A DNA stretch of 64,000 nucleotides, from the NCBI GenBank assembly GCA_022560025.1, contig JAFISE010000025.1:1-64000 (forward strand). The letters are read 5' to 3'. The translations under genes and the position numbers were made by a program. Every line of letters starts with the position of its first letter. Positions within the stretch are counted from its first letter, which is position 1. Below, piece after piece: positions 44,783 through 56,805 of this stretch. The notes under the pieces were generated by a model. It searched no databases. It was not told where the DNA came from and saw only the letters and a list, made by a program, of their open reading frames with translations. This stretch comes from Stagonosporopsis chrysanthemi. Its lineage: Eukaryota > Ascomycota > Dothideomycetes > Pleosporales > Didymellaceae.

Positions 44783-45883
44783 TTAGCAAGCAGCGCCAGA
44801 GCCGCTGGGGATGTTGGAGCAGGTAGCCTTCTTGCTACCACCAGAGACCTTGTTGCCAGACCACTTCCAGTTGGAGCAAGAGCCCTTACCGCAAAGGATG
44901 TAGGTGTTGATACCGCCCGAGGCAACGGAGCCAGTGACACCAGAGACTGTGAGTCCGGTGATGGGGACACCAGTGGTGGGCTTGCCAGTAGGGGAGCCGT
45001 TCTCGTAGTCCTGCTGGATGACGATACCGTACTTGGCGATGTTGGAGAGGGTGATGTCCTTGTAGGTGATGTTGGAGACGGAGCCAGTGGCGCCAGATAC
45101 GGTCTTGATGCGGACACCGTTGTCAGAGTTGATGATCTTGGAGTTCTGGATGACAACGTTCTTGACGACGTTGTCGGAGCGGCCACCGACAGAGCCGATG
45201 GACAGACCGTGACCACCGGAGCAGGTACCGCCGGTGAAGAGGATGTTGGTGCCAGAGTTGATGGCAAGGCAATCGTCTTGGTTCTTGATGTTGGCGTTGG
45301 AGATGGTGATGCCAGTGGAGCTGCCGACATCGAAAGCGTCAGTGTTGTGGCCACCGTTGGTCTTGTCACCAGCAGTGTTGTCAATGGTAATGTGATCAAG
45401 GACAAGATCAGTGGCTCCGTTGACGGAGAAACCCTGGACAGGGGTGTTCTTGACATTCAAGTTGGAGATGGTCGACTGCTTCATGGAGTGCGCGTAGAAG
45501 AACTTGGGCTTCTTCTTGCCGCCGTTGGTACCCTTGCCGTCCCACCACTTAGCGCCATTACCATCGATAACGTGGCCGGAGGCACCCTTGACGGTGATCT
45601 TGGTACCGGAGACAGAGATGAGAGGACCCTCCCACTCCTTGTAACCGAAGCTGGTGGTTCCCTGGAAGGTGACAGTGGTTCCATCCTTGAGCTTGGTGAG
45701 GTCAAGGGTGGTACCGGCGGGAACAGCGATGTTGTTCAGGACGATGGCTGTGCAAGAGGTCTTGCCCTTGATGGCAGCATCAGCGGTAGTGAATGTGCAG
45801 CTGGCACGAGCATCCAGGCCCGTAGGAACAGCAGACACAAGCGCACCAGCGCTGAGGAGGAGACCGGCTTTGATGGCAACCAT
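44783..45883 (-). CDS. Secreted endopolygalacturonase (GH28)
   Basis: Hydrolyses alpha-1,4 bonds in plant cell-wall pectin (homogalacturonan). Single exon, 366 residues. Seen: a signal peptide (MVAIKAGLLLSAGALVSAVP) ending near a probable propeptide site, then a right-handed beta-helix protein. The four GH28 active-site motifs are intact: NTD at 180-182, DD at 203-204, GHG with His225, and RIK at 258-260. Cysteine pairs (CSGGHG, CGKGSC, ...TCSNIPSGSGAAC) fit the family's disulphides. The start at 45883 is chosen over in-frame ATG at 45952 because it begins directly at the signal peptide. Length is normal for fungal endo-PGs. It stands alone between gene-poor regions. Confidence 0.95.
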   Translation of the reverse strand: MVAIKAGLLLSAGALVSAVPTGLDARASCTFTTADAAIKGKTSCTAIVLNNIAVPAGTTLDLTKLKDGTTVTFQGTTSFGYKEWEGPLISVSGTKITVKGASGHVIDGNGAKWWDGKGTNGGKKKPKFFYAHSMKQSTISNLNVKNTPVQGFSVNGATDLVLDHITIDNTAGDKTNGGHNTDAFDVGSSTGITISNANIKNQDDCLAINSGTNILFTGGTCSGGHGLSIGSVGGRSDNVVKNVVIQNSKIINSDNGVRIKTVSGATGSVSNITYKDITLSNIAKYGIVIQQDYENGSPTGKPTTGVPITGLTVSGVTGSVASGGINTYILCGKGSCSNWKWSGNKVSGGSKKATCSNIPSGSGAAC

Positions 45884-46861
45884 TTTGTTGTTATTGATGA
45901 TGAATTGAATGAGTGACTTGAGAAGCGAAAGAATGAGAAAGAGCGAATGCAATGAATGACTGGTTAGATAATGTTTGAACGCGTCAACCTGAGGTACTTA
46001 TAGCAGCCCTCCTCGCAGACACCAAACCATTCGGGAGGCATCCGGAAACATTGCGCCGAGTAAATGAAAAGAAGCTTGTCGCTCTTGGCCAAGCTTGTTC
46101 CCACAGCAGATTAAGGGCCATTGTGGAAATGAGTGGTCCAAGCGGGTGGCGTCAGATTTGACAACTTGGACGGATAGGGCTGCAGGAGTCAATTCTCCGT
46201 GGCCGGAGAAATACTATGTGGACCTGAAAGCCTTGCAGTATCATTGACAAGAAAAGCAGCACTCCGAAAGCGCAGCGTCGAGACCAACAGAAGATGCAAA
46301 CATTGACGCCACGCAGCCACACAAACATAATCGTTGGCTTGAATGACAAGCTTTTCTGGCGGAAGATCGCGTGCCGTTCATGCTTGAACAGGCAATGTGC
46401 CCCCTGTCATGCCAATTTGCGGGTGCAAAGGTGAAACACAATGATGACCATTTCGTGGGTCTAGACGTGTGGCGTGCGGAGTGGCTTCCAAACACGCGTA
46501 ATGGCGCCTGGTCAGCGGACCTGTCGCACCCGGAGACAAGACAGCTTTCTAATTGATGGAATGTTTTGCCTGTATGGATCGCGACAATGTCAGAAAGGTA
46601 GCGCCGGAGGCGAACGCGGAAACGACGTTGGCGAGTCAAGCAACTAAACTAGGCCGGCACTACCAAACCCGCATCTACTGTATACACCAGAAGCTGCTGG
46701 TACGCATCATTCCTAATCCATCGAAGTCTCTAACTGTCTCGCGATGATGCCGCGAACGGTTCTTACCAGTCGATGCGCCAACACGTTAAGAGATATTGTC
46801 CGATACGCCATTCATTATTCCCGCACACCAATGGGCCACCACTTCACCGCTATGTTTGCAT
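45884..46861. other. Region upstream of the polygalacturonase gene
   Basis: About 1 kb with only short open frames (for example 46241-46639 minus). Presumed promoter of the polygalacturonase gene plus unassigned sequence. Confidence 0.45.
45997..46003 (-). promoter_or_regulatory. Possible TATA box of the polygalacturonase gene
   Basis: On the minus strand the sequence reads CTATAAG about 115 bp before the ATG at 45883. The position suits a TATA box for an inducible gene, but there is no experimental support here. Confidence 0.35.
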
Positions 46862-48574
46862 TTACTCGACCTTCCCGCGCTCGGAGATTTTACAATCTTG
46901 AGCCGTCATCTGACTCGAGGTACGTAAGTCGATGGGTCCTCTAAAGAAGAGACCCCTTTTTGGCAGATCTTCCACAAAAACCGCCCAAGCCGTCCAGCTC
47001 CTTAGCAGCAACACCAATTCATCCTGTCGTGCCTGCTCTTTCAGCATCGTCAATCCCGATCCTCCGATCTCTCTCATCATTTTGAGCCTCTGATAGCATC
47101 GAAACAGCTCATCTGCAGCCCAGAAGAGATAGGGACTTTTCACACGAGATGTATCCATGGCTAGCCAGTAATCAAACGACCTGGTGTCGAGCTCGTCTCC
47201 TTCAGTCCGTTCACAGCTCTGCCGATGCTGGAACAGAAAACGCAACATCGATCAAATCCGGAGCGTTGAGATGGAAGCATCAAACTCTAAGCCAACATCC
47301 ACATACGTAAATTTGGTCGTTGGATATCGGGTCGAGAGTTTTGTACGGCGGCATCAGGAGCCATTCGTAATCGACAAGCTTATGGTATAGAGACAAGCGT
47401 GATCAGTCTTTGATGAACTGCTGTACATACCCCCGCTCCGCATGGGCCGGCGATCGTGGTACCATACTATCGCGGCCAAAAAGGAGCCAAAATGGACGCA
47501 CACTTGAGCTCTGGATAGGCGCGATGAAGTAAGGCTTTGGCGCTGCGACACATACCCATAATACCGAGTTCTAGATGAACATCTTGACCGTCACATCCAC
47601 TTATGGATTCTATGAAGGCCGCAGGATCAACATGGTTTTCAGCAATGGGACAAGTCTGTTCAGTCTACAGAACAAGCGCATTATTGTCCCGGTTGTTTTT
47701 GGCCAGACTTGATTCATGCTAAAGCTGTGTGGGCCAGGCAGCAGTGACGACGGGCGATGAACAGAAAGCTGGCTCGGTTTGCTCAGCGCTTTCTCAATTG
47801 AGTCGTATGCAAACAAACGACGGAACGTCTTATTATGATCTTGGTATGGGAGTCCAAGAACCATTCCTGCTAATGGAAGCGCTTCCTGGAGCGCGCCAGC
47901 ATCTACCGCGGATAAGATTTCTCTGTCTTACTCGGTCATCGTATTGAGGTGGAAGTCCAGTCACGTGTTGTGCTGTATGACTGCTTTGTTTTGACAATCG
48001 TACCACAGAGCTGCATCGCTGGAGTCCTGCAAAAACGAGATCAGGCCTATCTGGCTGCCTTCGTTGACTGTGGATAGCGTTGCAAGCTGTCCGCGCACCT
48101 TGGCGCCCCCAATATGTCGATGTGCATACCAGTTGGATTCGTAAAACGAGTGTTGTACGTCCCCCATGCCATCGGAAGCGTATACTTTTAAGAAGATGCT
48201 GCTCGTTCTGCGAAACCACCCATGGTCAGGCTCATGGTTTTCTCTGCGTTCATAGCACCTCCGATGTCGTGACCAAGGGGGTACGATACCCGGTGAGCGA
48301 AATGAAGTGCCGCCATGTGAAGGGTAATCCTAATCATATCATCTTCGTTGTCGTCACTATCAACGGGCGGTAGCGTTTGCTTCCGGTTTTCGTTGGGCAG
48401 AGCGAGAGCCTTGACCACATGCAGCATGTCCGCCATATTTACGGGACATCCAACAACGTAATTCGCATCAGACCGGTTTTGATATGCTTTGCGGAGTTGA
48501 TGAAGGAAGCTATTGCGAAAACAGCCTTGACCATACGATGCAAAATGAGTCAGGGTCTTCGCAAACAGAGCCAC
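46862..48574 (-). pseudogene. Possible degenerate gene, family unknown
   Basis: Protein-like minus-strand frames occur in series but do not join: 48574-48188 (contains YVVGCPVNMADMLHVVKALALP), 48167-47961, 47864-47610 and 47248-46862. The last contains AADELFRCYQRLKMMREIGGSGL and LLLRSWTAWAVFVED, which read like real protein. Stops separate them and no good introns are obvious at most gaps. I read this as a decayed gene or two; a multi-exon gene with unusual introns cannot be excluded. I cannot name the family. Confidence 0.3.
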
Positions 48575-48954
48575 TTTACTGACGACTTACTATTCAATTG
48601 GTCATAAGTCAATCTTACTCTTGTTCTGGTGCAGCCGTAGGTACTGAATGATTGTCGGTCAGTCCATTCACGTGACAGAGTTCGTTGTGTAACTTCCATC
48701 TCTTTATACTAATGGTCAACTAAGCTCTTTCATACAGGCATAGCTGAATCTGAGTTTCTCCATTGCAAAGGTCGAAGGACAGTCTCGTGCGAAGCATTAA
48801 AGCATAATTTCAATACGCAGCTCTACTGAATTGTTGCTCGTGTCAAAGGTTTCGAAACTATCATGCTGTCAAAACAATATCGATGACGTACCCCGCACTT
48901 GGGGCTGCGAGACCCACGCAAGAGTAGCAACAACGCGATTTGTCTCGACGCAGC
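48575..48954. other. Region upstream of the HAD phosphatase gene
   Basis: 380 bp, A/T-richer than its surroundings. No gene seen. Confidence 0.45.
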
Positions 48955-49820
48955 ATGCATGCCATCGCCTCAAGAGCTACTAACCATCTTAGAGCAATCA
49001 CCTTTTCGAGGAGGTTAGGAACAATGGCACCTGCAATACGGCCTCGCAAATTTGCGCCGCTCAATCCAGAGAAGAAAAGGGACGAAGACGCGCGACCTGT
49101 CCTCAAGGGGATCGTCTTTGACGTCGATGGAACACTCTGCTTACCACAGAATTACATGTTTGGCGAAATGCGGTATGTGTGCGCCTCTTTTGAATTGCTT
49201 TCAGCTCTGAGCAAACTCATAGCTCGGCCCTCGGCATCGACAAAGGCACGGATATCCTGGATCACATATACTCCCTACCAGATGCCGAGCAGGAAAAGGC
49301 CCAAGAGAAGGTTCGCGATATTGAGCGCTCCGCCATGAAGAAGCAGAAGCCGCAAGCTGGCCTGGTGGAGTTGATGGATTATCTGGACTCACGTGGCTTG
49401 AAGAAGGGCATCTGCACAAGAAACTTCGATGCACCAGTTGAGCATCTCCTCACGACTTTTCTGCCTTCATCTCATTTCAGTCCCGTCGTCACTCGAGAGT
49501 TTCGTCCACCCAAGCCAGATCCGGCTGGCATTCTGCATATCGCGAAGCAGTGGATGCACGAAGACGGCGGCCACAGCCTGATCATGGTAGGCGATTCCGT
49601 CGACGACATGACTGCAGGCTTCAGAGCCGGTGCCGCTACCGTGCTACTTGTTAATGACGTCAACAAGCACCTTGCTGAGCATCAACACACTGATCTTGTG
49701 GTGAAACAGCTGGACGACCTGATTGAAATTCTGGAAAATGGGTTCGAAGGCAGGGTAGAGGCAGATCAGCAGGACGTTGATGCGAAGGGATTAGTCGAAG
49801 AAGCAACAAATAATAGCTGA
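48955..49820 (+). CDS. HAD-superfamily phosphatase/hydrolase
   Basis: Phosphatase-like enzyme of the haloacid dehalogenase superfamily. Substrate is unknown. Seen: exons 48955-49172 and 49223-49820 (50-bp intron), about 271 residues from the first ATG. Motif I is IVFDVDGTL with nucleophile Asp56 and Asp58. Motif II is the CTRNFDAPV region, the motif III lysine lies in RPPKPDPAGI, and motif IV is VGDSVDDMTAG. All are intact. Two starts are plausible. The ATG at 48955 adds 23 residues rich in Arg, Ser and Ala without acidic residues, like a mitochondrial presequence. The ATG at 49024 (MAPAIRPRKFAPL) resembles the usual fungal start. The C-terminal tail is acidic. Confidence 0.88.
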
Positions 49821-50668
49821 GTACTACTCGAAAACGGTTGAATCGGATAAAGCTCGAGAAGACAATATAGTCCTGTGTGCCTGTTGACACGCAAGGCACT
49901 TCGTGAACATAAAGTGACAGACGTATCTGAAGCAACACAAGATCACAAGCACCCTGCATCGTCACTAGCTGCATTTCCAGGGGTAGTGACAAGAAGAGAA
50001 CACAACAGCGTGCGAGCACCGTCACAGTTGCTAAGATAGGCTGAACAACCAACAATTTTTTCACGTTCTGGTCGACCTTCAACGCAATACCTATAGCGCA
50101 AGCGCTATTGTGGTGTGCTTCCGTCACGAGCCGTTGTACCAGTCGATGATGCAACTGTTGTGGGGAACACTGGCGGAAGCCGGCGCTTGAGCCTCAGCTC
50201 AGGCACCCCAGTTTCTGAAGCATCACCAAGCATCTCAAGCATCCTCCACAGACGCCATTCCATCTTATCTGTCTCGCTAGGACATGCGACCACACATCTT
50301 GATCGCATATGACTTAGTACCCGTTTGAAATGATCATGGATATAGCTACCTCCTTTATCCGGGCAGTGCCTCCGTGTCTCGCCACAATGTCCCTGGTAAA
50401 GCATCTCAGGGGCACACCAATCATAAGCCGTACCTGCGACAAACTTGACCCACACGACCACGTCGCACCGCATCGTTTGGTTATTGTAGCGAGGTGATCG
50501 TCCCTTGCACAGGCACCATGAAACATCCGCGTTTCTGGGACTTGCTTACGCCCTCTTGATTCGGAGGGCTTGTTTATCTTAATTCAAGGCGACTAGGTAT
50601 GCGCAAGCACTATAACTTTGAGGCATCCGGCGTCCGCCTCCTGCCAGGCATCACCTCTGCCCGTCGTT
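49821..50668. other. Intergenic region upstream of the sedolisin gene
   Basis: 848 bp. A 122-codon minus-strand frame (50473-50105) is present but shows no motif or splice support. Treated as non-coding. Confidence 0.45.
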
Positions 50669-52628
50669 ATGAAGTACTCGCTCATTACCGGCCTTTTGGC
50701 CATCGTTGGTGCCAACTGCAAGCCAACGTCGCACATCGAAAGCGAGACTGTGCACGTTGAGAACTTGCGCGCCGTGCCTGAAGGATGGATCGCAATTGGG
50801 GCACCAGCAGGTCATCGCAAGCTTCCATTCCGCATTGCTGTTCGTTCGGTATGTCCACAGAAATCGAAGCCCAATGACCGAAGCTCTTGCATGTGGCCAA
50901 GGTTGCAAAGGATCTGCAGAGTGCTGACAGCTGGCAGGCCGACGGCAATGTATTGGAGCGAACGCTCATGGAAGTGTCTGATCCCAGCCATGCACGTTAT
51001 GGGCAGCATCTCAAGCGCGATGAGCTCAAGGATCTTATCAAGCCTCGCGAGGAGTCCACAAAGGCTGTGTTGAGCTGGCTAGAGGCATCTGGTGTCAGCT
51101 CTGATGACATCAAGAATGACGGTGAATGGATCACTTTCCATGCACCCGTCGAGAGGGCCGAGTCCATGTTGAGCACCACTTTCAAAACCTACCAGAATCA
51201 GGTTCGCAGGGATGTAAAGAGGGTTCGGTCTCTCAGCTACTCTGTGCCGAAATCCATTCGTGACCACATCGACCTCATCGAGCCAACCACACGTTTTGGT
51301 CAGATCAAGGCAGAGCGTAGCAACGTACTCACGCAGGAGGCGGCTCCTTTTTCTGTTGCTGCAGTCAACGCGACATGCAACAGCACCATCACCCCTGCTT
51401 GTCTCAAGGACTTGTATGATTTTGCCGACTACAAGATTGATCCCAAGGGACCTGTAAGGCTTGGTGTGAGCGGCTTCCTAGAGCAGCTGGCACGCTTTGC
51501 GGATCTGGACCAGTTCGTTACATCATTTGCACCTAATGCCGGCAGCAACTTCTCCGTCGTTGCAGTTAATGGTTTGTTTCTTGCTCCTATATTGACTCGT
51601 CATCACTAACATATGCGCTAGGTGGCACGGTGAACCAGAACGCTACTGACGACAGTGTCGAAGCCAATCTTGACATTGACTATACAGTCGGTTTGGTCGA
51701 CCCGACGATCGAGACGATATTCTACAGCACTGCCGGACGTGGCATTCTTGTTCCTGATCTTGACCAGCCAACCGAAGCCGACAACGCTAATGAGCCTTAC
51801 CTGGACTTCTTTACGTACATTGCCGGTCTCGACGATGACAAAATCCCGCATGTTCTCACCACCTCGTATGGTGAGGATGAGCAGAGCGTGCCGGCCACAT
51901 ACGCTAAGAAGGTATGCGACCTTATTGGTCAGCTCGGCACTCGTGGTGTGTCTGTCATCTTCAGCAGCGGCGATACTGGTGTTGGATCGGCCTGCCAGAC
52001 CAATGATGGCAAGAACACGACTCGCTTCTTGCCCATCTTCCCTGCATCCTGCCCATATGTCACCTCCGTTGGAGGCACCTACAAAATCCAGCCTGAGCGC
52101 GCAGTCGGCTTCTCCTCAGGTGGCTTCTCGGACCTGTGGGAGCGCCCCGCCTACCAAGACAAAGCCGTCGGTGCATACCTCGAGAAGCTTGGTAGCCAGT
52201 GGGAAGGCCTGTATAATCCTAATGGACGTGGTTTCCCGGATGTTGCCGCTCAAGGCCAAGGTTTCCGTGTCGTTGACAAAGGCAGCCTGATCTCGGTTGG
52301 CGGTACCAGCGCCTCAGCACCCGCCTTCGCCTCAGTCGTTGCACTCTTGAACAACGCTCGCCTTGCGGCTGGCCAGCCTGCGCTTGGTTTCTTGAACCCA
52401 TGGATATACAGTAAGGGCTTCCAGGGTCTCACGGACATAAAGGACGGAGGCTCAACGGGCTGCACCGGCCGGTCAATCTACAGTGGTCTCAAAGGGCCGC
52501 GGGTGCCTTATGCGTCCTGGAACGCGACCGAAGGGTGGGATCCGGTCACCGGCTACGGCACTCCGTCATTGCAAAAGCTACTGGAGCTGTCTCAAGAGCA
52601 GTCCTATAGCGTGCCTGAGAAGCAATGA
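50669..52628 (+). CDS. Secreted tripeptidyl-peptidase / sedolisin (S53)
   Basis: Acid serine protease. Fungal members remove tripeptides from peptide N-termini in acidic surroundings. Seen: exons 50669-50848, 50902-51571 and 51622-52628 (53- and 50-bp introns), about 618 residues. The N-terminus is a signal peptide (MKYSLITGLLAIVGANC). An inhibitory pro-domain follows (ERTLMEVSDPSHARYGQHL...). The mature enzyme probably begins near ATCNSTITPACLKDLY. The catalytic set is complete: Glu297 and Asp301 (VEANLDID), oxyanion-hole Asp401 (SSGDTG) and nucleophile Ser513 in GGTSASAP. The C-terminal WDPVTGYGTP is the usual calcium-site end. The first acceptor (50901) could also be 50910, which would drop three residues of the pro-domain. 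Confidence 0.93.
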
Positions 52629-54718
52629 GTTCGCATCCTGGCTCGTAGACGAAGACCTGGGCAGCTTAGATTGCAGTATATCAATTAGTATAGTAATCAC
52701 TGTATGAGATGAATCAAAGAACACTACTATACTCATAGCCCCATCTTCGCTGATAGTAGTGGATTTACTGATGTGGTGCATTGTCGCGAAGTTTCAAGAA
52801 GGGGTTATCGTCCTCGCTGTCTGTGATTCTGTTCATGGCACCGGCATAAGTACTAGGCTTCCGCGGCCTGGTAGTAAGTGGTAGGCGGGTCAATAAGGCC
52901 TGCTCATGTAGGCGCAAGCAGCGACAGCGCTGGGGTCGTGCTCTTCGTTCGTAGCCATGGCGGTATTCCTGCGGCGCGTGGTTGGTGCTGTCCGCAGCGC
53001 TGATGACAATATTGCAGAGCTGGCAGTCGTAGGATCCCGTGTTTTACGCAACCTGCTGCGCTGCCGCGTATGCGATTCTTGGCTGGATTTAAGTTGCGGA
53101 AGGAACTTGAAGCACTCGCTTGCTGACATGCTGGACTGGGAAATGAAACTTCTACCTCGGGCTGATGCTGTCGTAGTAGATAGGTGCTGCATCAGTGGGC
53201 CTGAGGGCGTTGAAGAACTGGACAAGGTGATCAATCTCGAAATCGCAATCTCCTTCAATAGCCAGGAGCCTCGAGCGCAGTGTTTGCTGATAAAATCTTT
53301 TTCACGAGCCAGAGATCATAGCTCTATGGTTGCCCATGGAATTGGTGAGAGTCATGTCCTCTGGGGGTCCGACAGCATACAAGAGTTTTGCTCTCTTGAC
53401 TGCATCTGTTGATAACAACTTCTCATTGTTGTTCTCCGAGCCTGCCACTAGAGCTCGTAAATCGTTATCCAGAAGCGCTGGATGATGTTACTGGACTTTG
53501 AGGTGACCGGACGGCCCTTTGGCGGCATTGTAGCTAATGGCGACGAACAGGGCGCAGCGAGTATGAAGAGTGAGATGCGCGCACGAGAAGAGTAGTGAGG
53601 GACCTGGCTTAGTTCTGAGTCTACATCGTTGTGTACTGGTTGATGAAGACGGTCCTAAATCGTTTGAGTGCCTCCCGGCGATGATATGGAGATAGGTTGA
53701 TGACATTCCGCATCAGCGGGCGAGTGGCTTTTCGGCAATGTGAGAGGCACCCGCCACTGCCTCGCTTTCGGCAGCCACAACCGACAACGCGAGAACGTTT
53801 TTCAAACCTCAACCCATCACGTCTGTGACCACAGCTTTCCAATTGCTTAATCACCACATCCAATTAGCTAACGGCTTGCTGTCTCGCCTTCGGCTACAAG
53901 CCTACGAATGCATTTCGCCGCCAACTCTGCGAGCTGCCTCATTTGGTTTAACGCCCCTCTCTTATCTGCGACAAGCATCGGCCGTGAAGCTTGACCCGTC
54001 CCTCCCATTGCAACGAATCTGGCGCGCCCTTCTGGAAGCCCCGAATTATTCGCCTTATTACACGAGTTCATCGGCTATCGCTATTCCCGCTTCAGCGAAT
54101 CGCATTGTGGTGTGCACGAGAGCCTCGCATGACGAACTTCCCCGACCAGATTGATTGGCCGCTGTGATGACGCACGAATCGCAAAGAGATTTTCCGCCGA
54201 TAAAGGGTGTGGACTGAATAGTTTCGACGGAGAATCCGGCTGTGAGCTTGTTGATGGCGGTGGGGCCTGGTGAAGCGCTTCGCACGAGGGCCAGCCTCGA
54301 AATGCTGTTGTCCGCGGCCCGAGAGCTCTCCGCCATCACTCGTTGTGGATGTTGCTCAAAGGTGAGTGCTTGCGAGAATATAGGCTTCGACATAGGCGAA
54401 AGACAGGACTGGGGAATGTCACGCATGCTGTGCTAAGCCGTCCGACCAAGTAAGCACACACAAGCTCAACGCCGATGACTTGGTGGCTGGCAGAGGTTTG
54501 TGGAGTGTCACTACGTCCTGCCTAATGCGGTATGAAGCTCGCCATCAATTTGAGCTATCGCGGTCTGTGCAGTACAACAGTAGATAAAATGTCGCGTTGT
54601 GGTAGGTAAGCTCCGAGATGACGTCGAGGCCTGATCCCGGAACGAATTTGTACTTGAAGGTAAACGCGGCCGCGTTTCGATTCAGCAGCTTTGAAGTGAG
54701 GTCCCGCGAACAGACGTT
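52629..54718. other. 2.1-kb interval between the two protease genes
   Basis: No gene is firmly supported. The best candidates overlap each other on opposite strands: 52957-53412 (plus, 151 codons) and 53258-52890 (minus, 122 codons). The minus frame is Ser/Thr/Arg-rich with TRQRSRLRK and could be a small disordered protein. The plus frame reads like its mirror. Further frames at 53825-54154 (plus) and 54426-54058 (minus) have no motif. Confidence 0.4.
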
Positions 54719-56501
54719 ATGCAGCTCATCACCTCTATTCTGGCCATTGGCGGCCTCGCGACCAGCGTTGCTGCCCGTAACCCCGGCAAGTCTGTCGGCA
54801 AGAAGTTTGACCTTCCCAGGCCACAGCTTTCTCGCTCCTCGTACAACGTCCAGCATGTCAAGCGCCAGTACACTGTCAATGAGACTACACCGATCATTAC
54901 AGCTCCTACTGCCAAGAGTGTGTACTTAACGCCACGAGATAAAAAGCGCTACTAACGCTGTAACAGAGTTCGCTGTTAACGGTACCGCTGGTGCCATCCC
55001 AGACGTGAACTTCGATATCGGCGAGAGCTACGCTGGACTGCTCCCAATCTCGGACAAGGCCAACGAAACCTCGGAACTTTATTTCTGGTTCTTCCCTTCG
55101 TCAAACCCAGACGCTGGCGATGAAGTCACAATCTGGTTGAACGGCGGTCCTGGGTGCTCTTCTCTCGAGGGTTTCCTGCAAGAGAACGGCCCCATCAGCT
55201 GGCAGTACGGCAGCGGGCCTCGCGCAGTTTACAACCCATGGAATTGGTAAGTTATGTCAGTGCTTGGACAACACACCATTCTGACATGCTCAGGGCAAAT
55301 CTGACCAACATGGTTTGGGTCGAGCAGCCTGTTGGCACGGGTTTCACACAGGGCACGCCCACCGCCACTAGCCAGGAAGAGTCTGCTGCACAGTTCCTTG
55401 GCTTTTGGAAGAACTTCATGGAGACCTTTGGTCTAACCGGAAAGAAGGTCTACATTGCAGGCGAATCGTACGCCGGAAGATATGGTACTCCTACTCCAAT
55501 CGGTCATACGCGCTTCTGCTAACGTGTCCGAAGTCCCGTACATCGCCGACGCAATGCTCAACGAGAACAACACCGATTTCTACGATGTCAAGGCCGCCAT
55601 GATCTACGATCCCAGTGTCGCTGAAGACGTCCTACTCGAGGATATCCCAGCTGTGCCCTTCGTCGATCGCTGGTCTGGACTCTTCAACTTCAACGAGACG
55701 TTCACCAAGGATATTCACAACCGTGCCGAAAAATGTGGATACACCGAGTACATTGAGAAGTACCTGACCTTCCCTCCTGTCAGCAAATTCCCCACACCTT
55801 CTCACAACGCCTCTGAGCCCGAGTGTGCTATTTGGGGCGACATCTACGACGCTGTTATGTTGACCAACCCTTGCTTCGATGTCTACGCTGTCGCGACCAC
55901 CTGCCCCCTCCTCTGGGATGTACTCGGCTTCCCTGGATCGTTTGACTACCTCCCTCCCGGCGAGGATACTGTCTACTTCAACCGCACTGCTGTCCAGAAG
56001 GCCATCAACGCTCCCATCCAGGAGTGGAACGAGTGTTCGAACGGTGTGCTTGACACTGACACATCACCCCAGTCTAGCTGGGAGGTCATTCCTCGCATCA
56101 CCGAGAAGCTCGATCGTTTTGTCATTGTCCACGGCGAGCTCGACTTCATTCTGTTGTACAACGGTACTCTTATGGCTATTCAGAACATGACTTGGGGTGG
56201 CCTACAGGGTTTCCAGGAGGCACCAAAGGACGAATTCTTCGTGCCTTACCACGAGGATATCAGCCTGACCAGCCTGAGCGCCAAAGGTGTGATGGGAACT
56301 ACTCACACCGAGCGCAAGCTCACTTGGGTTAGCCAGGCCTTGTCTGGACACATGGTGCCTCAGTACCAGCCCAGCAGTGCATACAGGCAGGCCGAGTTCC
56401 TTCTCGGCCGCATCCCAAGCTTGACATCCACTGAGCCGTTCACTACGCTCAGGGGCAACTCGACGGCGAAGAGGGATCTTGGTATTATGCGCAGCTACTA
56501 G
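54719..56501 (+). CDS. Secreted serine carboxypeptidase (S10)
   Basis: Removes residues from peptide C-termini at acid pH, in the vacuole or outside the cell. Seen: four exons, 54719-54917, 54967-55246, 55294-55484 and 55534-56501 (47-49-bp introns), about 545 residues. The signal peptide is MQLITSILAIGGLATSVAA. Family motifs are intact: KFAVNGTAG and IGESYAG, then TIWLNGGPGCSSLEG, VWVEQPVGTGF, and nucleophile Ser218 in AGESYAGRYVPYIA. The third splice falls within this last motif. The acid-site region is VIVHGELDFILLYNG, and the histidine lies in LSGHMVPQYQP. Many NxS/T sites fit a glycosylated secreted enzyme. It lies 2.1 kb from the sedolisin gene in the same orientation, and the two activities complement each other. 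Confidence 0.95.
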
Positions 56502-56805
56502 AGAGCTGGCCGTGGATAGAACGAATTAATGAAGTTAATGCGTGGTGATCACGCCGCACAATTGCATGACAACAATGTTTGTTTGACAATACTATCTAGA
56601 AAGTTGTGTGACTCAGTGCAACCTTGTCTGTTATGGACACCCTCGTTTTTCCGGTCATCGTTTAGCGTGTTGAGCCTCAAGTACCCCACGATAACCGCCG
56701 CCCTTCTCCCCGCAGCGACAACTACATCTAGACCACGTTGCCCACCATGACATTGTCTCGTACCGAATCATCTCCACGCCCGCCTGTAACAGTCGACAAC
56801 GCAAC

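Noticed and set aside
44752..45916. Long open frames on the plus strand and in another minus frame across the polygalacturonase gene
   Set aside because: They are shadows of the GH28 coding frame, whose catalytic motifs and signal peptide are unambiguous.
50105..50473. 122-codon minus-strand frame upstream of the sedolisin gene
   Set aside because: No motif. It lies in the expected promoter region.
52890..53412. Overlapping 122-codon (minus) and 151-codon (plus) frames
   Set aside because: Neither shows a domain, signal peptide or intron. They mirror each other, so at most one is real and I cannot choose.
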